64,000 nt of DNA, taken from contig JAKSLL010000004.1 in the NCBI GenBank assembly GCA_024401215.1, forward strand, positions 1-64,000, given 5' to 3'. Of this stretch, positions 1 to 7,880 are shown piece by piece. The stretch's first letter is position 1, and each line of letters opens with the position of its first letter. Origin of the DNA: Bacteroidaceae bacterium (GTDB lineage: Bacteria > Bacteroidota > Bacteroidia > Bacteroidales > Bacteroidaceae). A program made the position numbers and the translations under genes. Under the pieces are notes generated by a model. The model was not told the origin of the DNA. It saw nothing but the letters and a program-made list of their open reading frames with translations, and did not search any database.

Positions 1-111
1 GGCTTTCAGCCCGTTTTGCCGTTAGGTATCGACATTGGTTATTATCCGCTACGCTCGGTAGTGCATGGCCCCCTATAAGACTCCTTAATTAGTGACATTT
101 TGCATTGCACA

Positions 112-160
112 TCCCATCCGCATGGCACCCCCTCCCTCACAGGGAGGGCAGGGGTTGATC
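112..160 (+). repeat. Hairpin repeat related to the ATGG/GGAGG leader family
   Basis: An ATGG word (122-125) is followed by an 8-bp perfect stem, CCCTCCCT (130-137) against AGGGAGGG (141-148), with a 3-base loop and then GCAGGGG. The order matches the better conserved copies at 54571, 49142 (reverse) and 62841 (reverse). This copy is not next to a start codon. Confidence 0.5.
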
Positions 161-172
161 TTTTTAAAAACA

Positions 173-319
173 CTCATCACTCGTCACAAACACCCTTTAA
201 CTTTCTGTAAATCACATCCGTACGAGTGTGACGAGTGTGTGACGAGTCGCGAATGACTCGTCACGGTGCTAAGGGCTTTAATTTCAGTCGTTTACGGACG
301 GATTGTGACGAGTGACGAG
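173..319. repeat. Palindromic cluster of GTGACGAGT motifs
   Basis: Terminal inverted repeats of 17 bases lie at 173-189 and 303-319 with one mismatch. Inside is a perfect 10-bp stem, GTGACGAGTC (239-248) against GACTCGTCAC (255-264), with a 6-base loop. The word GTGACGAGT or its complement occurs at least six times. The symmetry suggests a large cruciform or RNA hairpin, or a miniature mobile element. No coding potential is visible. Confidence 0.65.
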
Positions 320-517
320 TTAGTCGCAAAATTCATTTCCGCAGGTGTCAACTTTTTTAGCGCTAACCGCAGGGCGCTGTCAACTAACTCAGGACGCATT
401 GAAGGGCAAGTGTCAACATGAGCACTACAATCTGTACTTTACAAACACTACAATCAGTACCTTACACCTGAGGTGCACTTCTATTTTTGTTGTAATCGTC
501 AGTACAAAAATGTCTCG

Positions 518-614
518 CTAAGTGAATGCTGTCATTCAGTTCAAGTGAATAATGTTATTCATGCCGTGTGCATAATGTCATTCACGCCAACTGCATGACA
601 GCATTCACGCTTAG
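518..614. repeat. Palindromic cluster of GTGAATG motifs
   Basis: Outer arms at 518-539 and 591-614 are inverted copies with few differences, sharing TGACAGCATTCAC and its complement. Between them are further GTGAAT and ATTCAC words, including GAATAATGTTATTC at 547-560, which is nearly self-complementary. The design resembles the 173-319 element but with a different core motif. Confidence 0.6.
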
Positions 615-887
615 TGAATATAAAGCTCTATTTCTTCACTTGATTCTTGAAAGCAGAGCCGAAGATGATGTACTCCGTAAGGGTTTTTAGTAGATGTGTG
701 ATTGCAAGAAAAATGTGCCATATTGCAAACTCTATATTGCAAACGTTTAGAAGTGCAGTTTACGTACGTGTGGCGGAGTGATAAAATGAGATGTCTGACC
801 GCATTCTCATCTCGTATGTTGTAGAAAAAGGCTATCTTTATACAACAATATCAACGAATAACTAACTACAACAAGTTCCCTTTTTAG

Positions 888-3800
888 ATGAATAAAAAGA
901 CTTTACTAACTATTTCTGCAGCTATGGCTGTAGCGGCTGTTGCGGATGCGCAAACGTCTTCCGACTGGATGAATCCGACGAAGAAGGCAGACAACTCAGT
1001 AGTTTTTGATGTGAAAAGCAGCGGTAAAGCATTGCCCGTTGACTGGGGTATGGATACCGCCTGGGATGATGAGTATAATGTGAAGTGGGGTATAGCCCAT
1101 TTCGGAGAGAACTTCACCACAGGACGCATCTCATTCCAGCCTTATGAAAAAGTGGGCCAGGACTTAGGTGACGGCAATTTCGGCCTTCCCTCTAATATGG
1201 CGAAGAAACTTAAGCAGCGCATCGACCGAATAAAGTGGACAGGCACGAAAAAAGTAGCTATAAACTGTGACCATGAAGTGCTCACCCGCGCCCTTGATAA
1301 GGATGGCAATTATGGCGAGAAAGAAGATACTGTGGGAGTTAGCAATTACCGTTCGACAATTACATCGCAGAAGACTGCCGCATGGGTGTCGCTCATCAAG
1401 GCATCAGTGAAATATGCTCAGGCGCAAGGTCTTGAAGTTGTCAGCGTGTCGCCTTTCAATGAGCCAGACTACGGATGGAATCAGTATTATGATGGCAATC
1501 CGGGCACAAAAAATACAGCCTTTGGCAAGCGTGACTTCCTCTCTATCGTCAAAGCTTTGCGCGCCGACGCTTTCTTCTCTACTGGAGCGGGCAAGAATGT
1601 GCGCATCTGCGGCCCAAACACCTTGAACTGCGACGAGGCACTCCCATGGTACGAATACCGCAGCCTGGCAAGCTACCTCGATGAGGGCAACACCCATCAG
1701 CTGGCAGGCTCCTTCGATGGCTATGCAGGCTTCTTTGAGCGGATGAGGCAAGACGGCAAGGTTGCCACAGCTGATGAGCTTCACAATGTGGGCGAAGCCA
1801 TAGTCGGAGCAGAATACGGAATGCAGAACGGCATCTGGTGGGCTTTCGACGGCAAGGCGCGCGGACAGTTTATGATAGACTCCAACGAGGGTGTGAGAGT
1901 GGGATATGGTGAGGATAGAGGACGATGGACATCCGCCGCTGTCTATCGCAATGACAAAGAGGGAAGTGTGCACGGATTTATCGGCACCTCCGAGCGACAG
2001 GCAAACACCACTAACTACCAGTTTGTGTCGAAAGGACAGGATGTCTTCTTCAATGGCATGGGTCCTACACGCCAGTGGGCATTTGAGATACCTGGCGGCA
2101 CAGGATACCAGAAAGGACAGGTGAACGCCGAACTCGTCTTCGACATCACATACGGAGCAGATGTGGCTCCTTTCCATCCAAACGGCGACTATCAGATAAT
2201 GAGCGCAGCCGACAAACGACTCATCACATCAAAGGGCACACCTAACGATGTGACATGCGAGGCGCAGACAAACAGCAATGCTCAGCGATGGCATATCTAC
2301 CCCGACAATTCACTCAGGGGCGGCGGCGATTGCTCTTACTGGTTTATCGACAACTATGGAGATGCCAATCAGCATCTCAATCTCCGCGACGGAAGACTCG
2401 AGGCAGGCACAAAGGTGTTGACATACAACGCCAAACATGACGCCCTTGAACAATGGTATCTGCGCTATGCTAAAGACGGATATTACTATATCATGGCTCG
2501 ACGTTCAAATAAATATCTCTTCAACAACAACGGCAGCATCAGCGTGGAGTATGCGCCAACATCTGATACTTCCGATGAGCAGCTCCAGAAATACCTGTGG
2601 CGACTCATGCCTATTGACGCAGTGGCAGAGACAACAGCGCCAGCTGCACCTACAGGGTTGAAGTCAAAAGCCAACCCTGCCTCAGTCACCTTAAGCTGGA
2701 ACCCTGTGTCGGAGGCGAATGTCACCTACACCATCCTGCGTTCCGATGCTGGCGAATGGAACACCATAGGGCGTAATGTGACAGGTGAGACATTCACCGA
2801 CAACACAGCTTTGCCGGACAAGTTCTACACATATAAGGTTATGGCTGTTGACTATTCAGGTAACCGCTCTGTGGCAAGCGCCTCAATAGGCGGTGCGCAG
2901 AAAGGCAATAACGCACTCATCATGCATCTCGACTTCGAGAATGTCTTGACTGATGCTTCAGACAGCAAGCTCCATCCAAATTTCTTTGGCGGTTCCTATA
3001 ACGGAGGAATATACAAGACAGGTGGCAATTCTTTCTCCTTCGGCGGCAACGGCTATGCCATGCTTCCTTACTCGGTGGCAGCTAACGACAAGATGACCAT
3101 AGCGATGTGGGTGTATATGCGTTCCGACAGTAATTGGGAGCGTCTCTTCGACTTCGGCAATGACGAGCGGCATTACATGTTCTTCACCCCAAGGGGTGGT
3201 GACGGAAATATGCGTTTTGTGATGTGCAACGGTAATGGCGAAGAGGTGCTCAGCGGCAATAGTGCAATACCAACCCAGGAATGGACTCATGTGGCGGTGT
3301 CTATTGGCGAGAACGAATCTGCTCTTTACATTAACGGCAATCTTGTAGGCACAAAAGAGTTCACCATCAAGCCAAGCGACATCGACGCATCCCTCTGCTA
3401 CCTTGCTCGCTCAATGTTCAATGCTGACGGTCTTCTTGACGGCAATATCGACGATGTGCGCATCTATAACTTTGCGATGGATGCTGACAACGTGAGACGA
3501 GTGTACGGGAACGAAACAGTCATCATCCCTGCTGATGAACAGACAGAGGATAAAGACATGACAGGGCTCATCATAAACCCAACAATCACACAGACAGGTA
3601 ACACCAACACCCTCCTCCCTGAAGGATGGAAGGTGAACGAGCATGTGACGGGCAATGGCCACTACACAGAAGGAACAGGCGACACACGCCTTGAAGCATG
3701 GCATTGGACATCCGACCTCAACGCCGACTACTATCAGGACATCTCTGTGCCAAACGGCTTATACACTCTTACTGCTGTGACTCATCAGGCAGAAAACGGC

Positions 3801-6290
3801 AACTCTGCGCTCTATGCAGACACTTATAGGAGTTTCGAACAGCAGATGCCTGTTGGCAATGGCAGCGATGCTTTGACAGAAGTGGATGACATCCTTGTGA
3901 CAAACGGACAGCTGCGCATAGGTATTAAGACATCGGGTGCAGCCAACTGGATGACAGCTGACAATTTCACCATCACATATCATGGTGTGCCTTCCGATCT
4001 CACACACTACACCAACGCCATAGCATACCTCGACGAACTCGCCGAAGTGGAGATGGCGCGCAATGTTGACCATACTGCACTCGAAGCTGCCAGTGGGGTG
4101 GCGCACAGCTGTGAGGCCAACGCCGACAGCTATGCCTATGCCATCAACGACTATCTTGCTGCCATCAAGGCTTCGCAGCAGATGGAGGAGGTCGTGCCTC
4201 CTGTCGTTGAACCAGGCGACTACTTCATCGTCAACGTGGCAACAGGGCTGTACCTCAATGGAGCCAACTCTTACGGCACGAAGGCTTCTCTCACTTCCTA
4301 CGGCCAGCTTCACACTCTGGCTGCTAAGAAAGACGGCACATGCACCATCGACTCTCACATCTCCAACGGAGGCGACAGCCACTACCTCGGTGGAGGAACA
4401 AACACCTTTATCGACTCTCCTGCTGCCGACCACACGATAGAGAAGGTGGGAGAGGGTGTCTTCACAATCATGAATGGAGGCAAGTATCTCTCTGCCGATG
4501 CAAGCGGCATTGTCAACTTCAACGCTGATGAGGCGACAGCCGCAGCACAATGGCGTTTCGTGACTAAAGCCGAACTCATAAATGCTGCTTCGTCTGCCAC
4601 AGAGGACAACCCTGCAGATATGACATTCCTCATCTCCGACGCTAATTTCAGCCGCAACAACACATATTTCGACGAGTGGCTTGGCGACAAGCCAGGAAAG
4701 GGCGGCGCAGATACGAATATGAATGCTGAGAAGTGGGGTGGCAACACAAATGTGTTTGACAGCTATCAGACTCTCACAGGTCTGCCTGACGGCGTCTATA
4801 AGCTCTCTGCACAGGGCTTCTACCGCTACAACAACACAACAGACAATACTAACGATGTGGCAGCTGCCGCTCATGCTGATGGCACAGAGAAGATAAACTC
4901 TTATCTCTACGCCAACGACACAAAGGTGCCTCTCATGTCAATCGCCGATGAGGCTTCAGTTTCCGCAAATGGCGGAGCGATGCCTTTCAGTCAAGGCGAT
5001 GCTACAGCAGCCTTCAACAAAGGGCTCTACAACAATGAGCTTATCGTTGAGGTTGTGGGCGGCACTCTGAAGATTGGTGTGAAGAAGATTGAGCATCTTG
5101 GCACAGACTGGACAGTATGGGATAATTTCCGACTCACATATATGGGCAAGATTATACCTGTCAAGGATGGCGACTATTTCATCGTCAACGTAGCTACAGG
5201 TAAGTACCTCAACGGTGCCAACTCTTACGGCACGAAGGCTTCCGTCACTTCCTATGGCCAGCTTCACACTCTGGCAATGAAGGAAGATGGGTCATACACC
5301 ATCGACACTCACATCTCCAACGGAGGCGACAGCCATTACCTCGGTGGAGGCACTAACGTATATACTGACTCTCCTGCTGCCGACCACACGATAGAGAGGG
5401 CTGGCGAGGGTGTCTTCACAATCATGAATGGAGGCAAGTATCTCGCAGCCGATGCAAGCGGCATTGTCAATTTCAACTCCGATGAGGCGACAGCCGCTGC
5501 ACAATGGCGTTTCGTGACTAAAGCCGAACTCATAAATGCTGCTTCGTCTGCCACAGAGGACAACCCTGCAGATATGACATTCCTCATCTCCGACGCTAAT
5601 TTCAGCCGCAACAACACATATTTCGACGAGTGGCTTGGCGACAAGCCAGGAAAGGGCGGCGCAGATACGAATATGAATGCTGAGAAGTGGGGTGGCAACA
5701 CAAATGTGTTTGACAGCTATCAGACTCTCACAGGTCTGCCTGACGGCGTCTATAAGCTCTCTGCACAGGGCTTCTACCGCTACAACAACACAACAGACAA
5801 TACTAACGATGTGGCAGCTGCCGCTCATGCTGATGGCACAGAGAAGATAAACTCTTATCTCTACGCCAACGACACAAAGGTGCCTCTCATGTCAATCGCC
5901 GATGAGGCTTCAGTTTCCGCAAATGGCGGAGCGATGCCTTTCAGTCAAGGCGATGCTACAGCAGCCTTCAACAAGGGGCTCTACGACAATGAACTTTTCG
6001 TTGAGGTTGTTGGCGGCACTCTGAAGATTGGTGTGAAGAAGATAGAGCATCTTGGCACAGACTGGACATTGTGGGATAATTTCCGACTTGTCTATTACGG
6101 TAGCGAGATGAATATCTATGCTGTTGGCGATGTGAATCACGATGGCGATGTGAATATCACAGACGTGAATTTGCTTGTCAACATCATCCTTGGCAAAAAT
6201 GCTGATGAATACAACGCTGCCGATATCAATGCCGATGGCATCATCAACATCTCTGATGCCTCTGCTCTCATCGATATCGTCAGCAAATAG
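888..6290 (+). CDS. Secreted multidomain GH30-like glycoside hydrolase with dockerin-like tail
   Basis: A 1800-residue exported enzyme, probably an endo-acting glycosidase. Residues 1-21 form a signal peptide. Residues about 40-420 resemble a GH30 (beta/alpha)8 domain: SPFNEP places the likely acid/base at E192, and GAEYG suggests E309 as the nucleophile. Then follow a ricin-type trefoil (about 432-576), a fibronectin III domain (582-665), a LamG domain (675-885), a carbohydrate-binding-like domain (890-1032) and a helical linker. Two tandem units (about 1109-1418 and 1427-1737) each hold a trefoil-like part and a binding-module-like part. Residues 1742-1800 carry two Ca-binding dockerin-type repeats (GDVNHDGDVN and DINADGIIN). 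GH30 members cleave beta-1,6-galactan, beta-1,6-glucan or xylan; I cannot tell which applies. The gene stands alone, divergent in position from the SusCD operon but plausibly serving it. Confidence 0.8.
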   Translation: MNKKTLLTISAAMAVAAVADAQTSSDWMNPTKKADNSVVFDVKSSGKALPVDWGMDTAWDDEYNVKWGIAHFGENFTTGRISFQPYEKVGQDLGDGNFGLPSNMAKKLKQRIDRIKWTGTKKVAINCDHEVLTRALDKDGNYGEKEDTVGVSNYRSTITSQKTAAWVSLIKASVKYAQAQGLEVVSVSPFNEPDYGWNQYYDGNPGTKNTAFGKRDFLSIVKALRADAFFSTGAGKNVRICGPNTLNCDEALPWYEYRSLASYLDEGNTHQLAGSFDGYAGFFERMRQDGKVATADELHNVGEAIVGAEYGMQNGIWWAFDGKARGQFMIDSNEGVRVGYGEDRGRWTSAAVYRNDKEGSVHGFIGTSERQANTTNYQFVSKGQDVFFNGMGPTRQWAFEIPGGTGYQKGQVNAELVFDITYGADVAPFHPNGDYQIMSAADKRLITSKGTPNDVTCEAQTNSNAQRWHIYPDNSLRGGGDCSYWFIDNYGDANQHLNLRDGRLEAGTKVLTYNAKHDALEQWYLRYAKDGYYYIMARRSNKYLFNNNGSISVEYAPTSDTSDEQLQKYLWRLMPIDAVAETTAPAAPTGLKSKANPASVTLSWNPVSEANVTYTILRSDAGEWNTIGRNVTGETFTDNTALPDKFYTYKVMAVDYSGNRSVASASIGGAQKGNNALIMHLDFENVLTDASDSKLHPNFFGGSYNGGIYKTGGNSFSFGGNGYAMLPYSVAANDKMTIAMWVYMRSDSNWERLFDFGNDERHYMFFTPRGGDGNMRFVMCNGNGEEVLSGNSAIPTQEWTHVAVSIGENESALYINGNLVGTKEFTIKPSDIDASLCYLARSMFNADGLLDGNIDDVRIYNFAMDADNVRRVYGNETVIIPADEQTEDKDMTGLIINPTITQTGNTNTLLPEGWKVNEHVTGNGHYTEGTGDTRLEAWHWTSDLNADYYQDISVPNGLYTLTAVTHQAENGNSALYADTYRSFEQQMPVGNGSDALTEVDDILVTNGQLRIGIKTSGAANWMTADNFTITYHGVPSDLTHYTNAIAYLDELAEVEMARNVDHTALEAASGVAHSCEANADSYAYAINDYLAAIKASQQMEEVVPPVVEPGDYFIVNVATGLYLNGANSYGTKASLTSYGQLHTLAAKKDGTCTIDSHISNGGDSHYLGGGTNTFIDSPAADHTIEKVGEGVFTIMNGGKYLSADASGIVNFNADEATAAAQWRFVTKAELINAASSATEDNPADMTFLISDANFSRNNTYFDEWLGDKPGKGGADTNMNAEKWGGNTNVFDSYQTLTGLPDGVYKLSAQGFYRYNNTTDNTNDVAAAAHADGTEKINSYLYANDTKVPLMSIADEASVSANGGAMPFSQGDATAAFNKGLYNNELIVEVVGGTLKIGVKKIEHLGTDWTVWDNFRLTYMGKIIPVKDGDYFIVNVATGKYLNGANSYGTKASVTSYGQLHTLAMKEDGSYTIDTHISNGGDSHYLGGGTNVYTDSPAADHTIERAGEGVFTIMNGGKYLAADASGIVNFNSDEATAAAQWRFVTKAELINAASSATEDNPADMTFLISDANFSRNNTYFDEWLGDKPGKGGADTNMNAEKWGGNTNVFDSYQTLTGLPDGVYKLSAQGFYRYNNTTDNTNDVAAAAHADGTEKINSYLYANDTKVPLMSIADEASVSANGGAMPFSQGDATAAFNKGLYDNELFVEVVGGTLKIGVKKIEHLGTDWTLWDNFRLVYYGSEMNIYAVGDVNHDGDVNITDVNLLVNIILGKNADEYNAADINADGIINISDASALIDIVSK
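4215..6116 (+). repeat. 954-bp in-frame tandem duplication inside the GH30-like gene
   Basis: Unit 1 begins at about 4215 and unit 2 at about 5169, a period of 318 codons. About 470 bases (near 4549-5021 and 5503-5975) are almost identical, including synonymous sites. The first 110 codons of each unit have diverged more, which points to a recent duplication or gene conversion limited to the binding-module half. Confidence 0.85.
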
Positions 6291-6327
6291 GCAATAGGTT
6301 TTCTGACTGGCGCAAAGCGCACACAAA

Positions 6328-6363
6328 AAATCCCCCTCTGCTCAATCAGGTAGAGGGGGATTT
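6328..6363. terminator. Hairpin between convergent genes
   Basis: A perfect 12-bp stem, AAATCCCCCTCT (6328-6339) against AGAGGGGGATTT (6352-6363), lies 38 bases after the GH30-like stop codon. It probably terminates transcription in both directions, although the T tract is short. Confidence 0.65.
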
Positions 6364-6404
6364 GGGTTATTAAATGGCGCTTGCGTATAAAAGTGTTTCA
6401 TTGC

Positions 6405-6455
6405 GCTGCCCATACGGATGGCATTCTCCCCTTAGGGGAGTTAGAGGGGGGGCTG
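6405..6455 (+). repeat. Hairpin repeat related to the ATGG/GGAGG leader family
   Basis: CGGATGGCATT is followed by CTCCCC (6426-6431), TTA, GGGGAG (6435-6440), then TTAGAGGGGGGG. This is the same order (ATGG, stem, GTTAG, G-run) as the copies before pyrF, lpxA and aroE, but here it sits at the 3' end of the next minus-strand gene. Confidence 0.5.
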
Positions 6456-6462
6456 TCGATGC

Positions 6463-7356
6463 TTATCTGTAATATAGGCTGAACTCAAAGCTTTGGTTGG
6501 TGGAGTTCACGAAAGTGCCGCTGAAAGATGAACCTTGGCGGTAGGTGCCTGTGAAAGTGCCAGTTTGCTTGCCGTCAGGGAGAAACTCTTTCACCACAAT
6601 GTTCTCGTCATTGTCAGCATTCTTCTTGCGGCTTTCGCATTTGAGAGTGAAGAGCGACTCAGGGCGGCTCTTGTAGAAATAGAAGCCGTTGCACTTGTCT
6701 CTCTCAAAATACAGCATGACAGGGTAGGAGCCTATCTCGCCATCATAGCAGTAATAATCCTCAGACGAATAGTAGGTGACTTTCTGATTGTTCTTTACCA
6801 TTCGCCAGCCTTCGGTGATTTCGTAGAACCATGTTACGTCGTTAGGATAATACTTGTGGAAGGTCTTCTCGTCAGTCTCTTTGTCGTTGATGCTGTAAGA
6901 CGATTCATCTGTCTCCTCTCCATCCTCACCTTCGTAATACATCGTAGAGATCTGGTTGCCTTTGAGTGCGGCTTTGCCTTTCTTGTAGAGGGTGAATGAG
7001 ATGTCAAGTGTGCGTCCTGACGAACCTCCGTGGTCGTCGTGCATATATACGGAATATCCTCCTTTGGCGACGCCAAGAGTCTCATATCCGTCGTAGGCGA
7101 AATGTTCCATTTCAAGTTTGCCGTCTTTGCAGAGCAGCACGGCATAGCTGGCGTATGTCTTGTCGCAGTCGCGCACTATGATGTCTTTCACGCCGTCGTC
7201 GTTGACATCCATAAGAAGATACTGGCTGAGTGATGTTATTGGCTTATCGTACTCATCCAGTACGGCGTTTATCTCATCGATGCTGCATGGCAGCTTTTGA
7301 GCCATTGCGGATGTTGCGCAAATCATGGCAGCTGATAATACAAGTGTCTTGTTCAT
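6463..7356 (-). CDS. Secreted protein of unknown function
   Basis: A 297-residue protein with a clear signal peptide (MNKTLVLSAAMICATSAMAQ). I do not recognise a family. A segment near residues 50-60, DVNDDGVKD, looks like an isolated Ca-binding or FG-GAP-like loop. The C-terminal half has a beta-rich pattern ending in GTFTGTYRQGSSFSGTFVN, resembling the repeated GxFxGxY strands of MORN-type or lipocalin-like repeats. It is convergent with the GH30-like gene and has its own promoter-like box at 7388-7395. Function unknown; a periplasmic or surface location is likely. Confidence 0.6.
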   Translation of the reverse strand: MNKTLVLSAAMICATSAMAQKLPCSIDEINAVLDEYDKPITSLSQYLLMDVNDDGVKDIIVRDCDKTYASYAVLLCKDGKLEMEHFAYDGYETLGVAKGGYSVYMHDDHGGSSGRTLDISFTLYKKGKAALKGNQISTMYYEGEDGEETDESSYSINDKETDEKTFHKYYPNDVTWFYEITEGWRMVKNNQKVTYYSSEDYYCYDGEIGSYPVMLYFERDKCNGFYFYKSRPESLFTLKCESRKKNADNDENIVVKEFLPDGKQTGTFTGTYRQGSSFSGTFVNSTNQSFEFSLYYR

Positions 7357-7387
7357 TATAAATTAATTTATGCGTGCAATATTTATG

Positions 7388-7395
7388 CAAATGTA
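7388..7395 (-). promoter_or_regulatory. Bacteroidetes -7 box, TACATTTG
   Basis: Read on the minus strand, TACATTTG matches the TAnnTTTG consensus 32 bases upstream of the start at 7356. No good -33 TTG was found at the usual distance, so the call rests on the -7 box and its position. Confidence 0.45.
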
Positions 7396-7675
7396 GTGTT
7401 TTTCCTTATATGTTCGTTTCAATTGGTGTGAAATGGACGATAATCGTAATGAAAAAAGACAAAATCAACGAAAAGTTGCTGACGCATTCCGAAAATTCCG
7501 TTCGTTTCGTGTGTTTCGTGTTTGGTAAATAGTTACGCAGAGCTCAGGCTAATCTTTTAAGACGCCTTAGTGAGTAACATTCGTAAAAAAAACAATAGCG
7601 TGAATGAAAAAAGAAAAAATCATGATGAAATTGTCTGTTTAAAGTGCTAATTTTGCACAGAAATTACCAAATATA

Positions 7676-7822
7676 AGTTTCGCAAGCTCCACTTGTTGTG
7701 GAGTTAAAGGGTAGTTAAAGAGAAGTTAAAAGGTAGTTAAAGTGACAAATGTCCGACAAGACAAATGTCCCTTTAACTCCGAGCGAAGCGATAACTCCTC
7801 TTTAACTCCACTTTAACTCCCC
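7676..7822 (+). repeat. GTTAAAG palindromic element, copy A
   Basis: Direct GTTAAAG-like words (7701-7742) are followed by a core with GACAAATGTC twice (7744-7769) and then by inverted CTTTAACTCC words (7771-7820). It shares with the reverse complement of 14285-14430 the exact 14-mers at 7690-7703 and 7767-7780, and 17 of 18 bases at 7736-7753. The two copies are therefore one repeat family in opposite orientations. It fills most of the 524-base gap before the next gene; the rest of that gap (7400-7675) shows nothing I can name. Confidence 0.75.
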
Positions 7823-7880
7823 AAAACGAGTAAGTTGCAAACTTTGTGAAAGTTGAATACAATAATAAACAGTAGGTATA

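Larger units (their letters stand above)
1..887. other. Non-coding region rich in palindromes
   Basis: I see no convincing gene in this 887-base stretch upstream of the GH30-like gene. It holds a GC-rich hairpin near 130-148, a palindromic GTGACGAGT cluster at 173-319, three GTGTCAAC-like words between about 345 and 415, a pair of near-identical 15-mers at 423-437 and 446-460 (CACTACAATC(T/A)GTAC), and a second palindromic cluster at 518-614. A weak -7-like box, TATCTTTA, lies at 833-840, about 48 bases before the next start codon. Confidence 0.6.

Noticed and set aside
1..110. End of a gene at the left edge
   Set aside because: All frames are short and none resembles a known protein; the stretch reads like a repeat-rich intergenic region.
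3759..4874. 371-codon open frame on the minus strand and its near copy at 5292-5828
   Set aside because: Both are antisense to the duplicated part of the GH30-like gene; the duplication explains why two similar frames exist.
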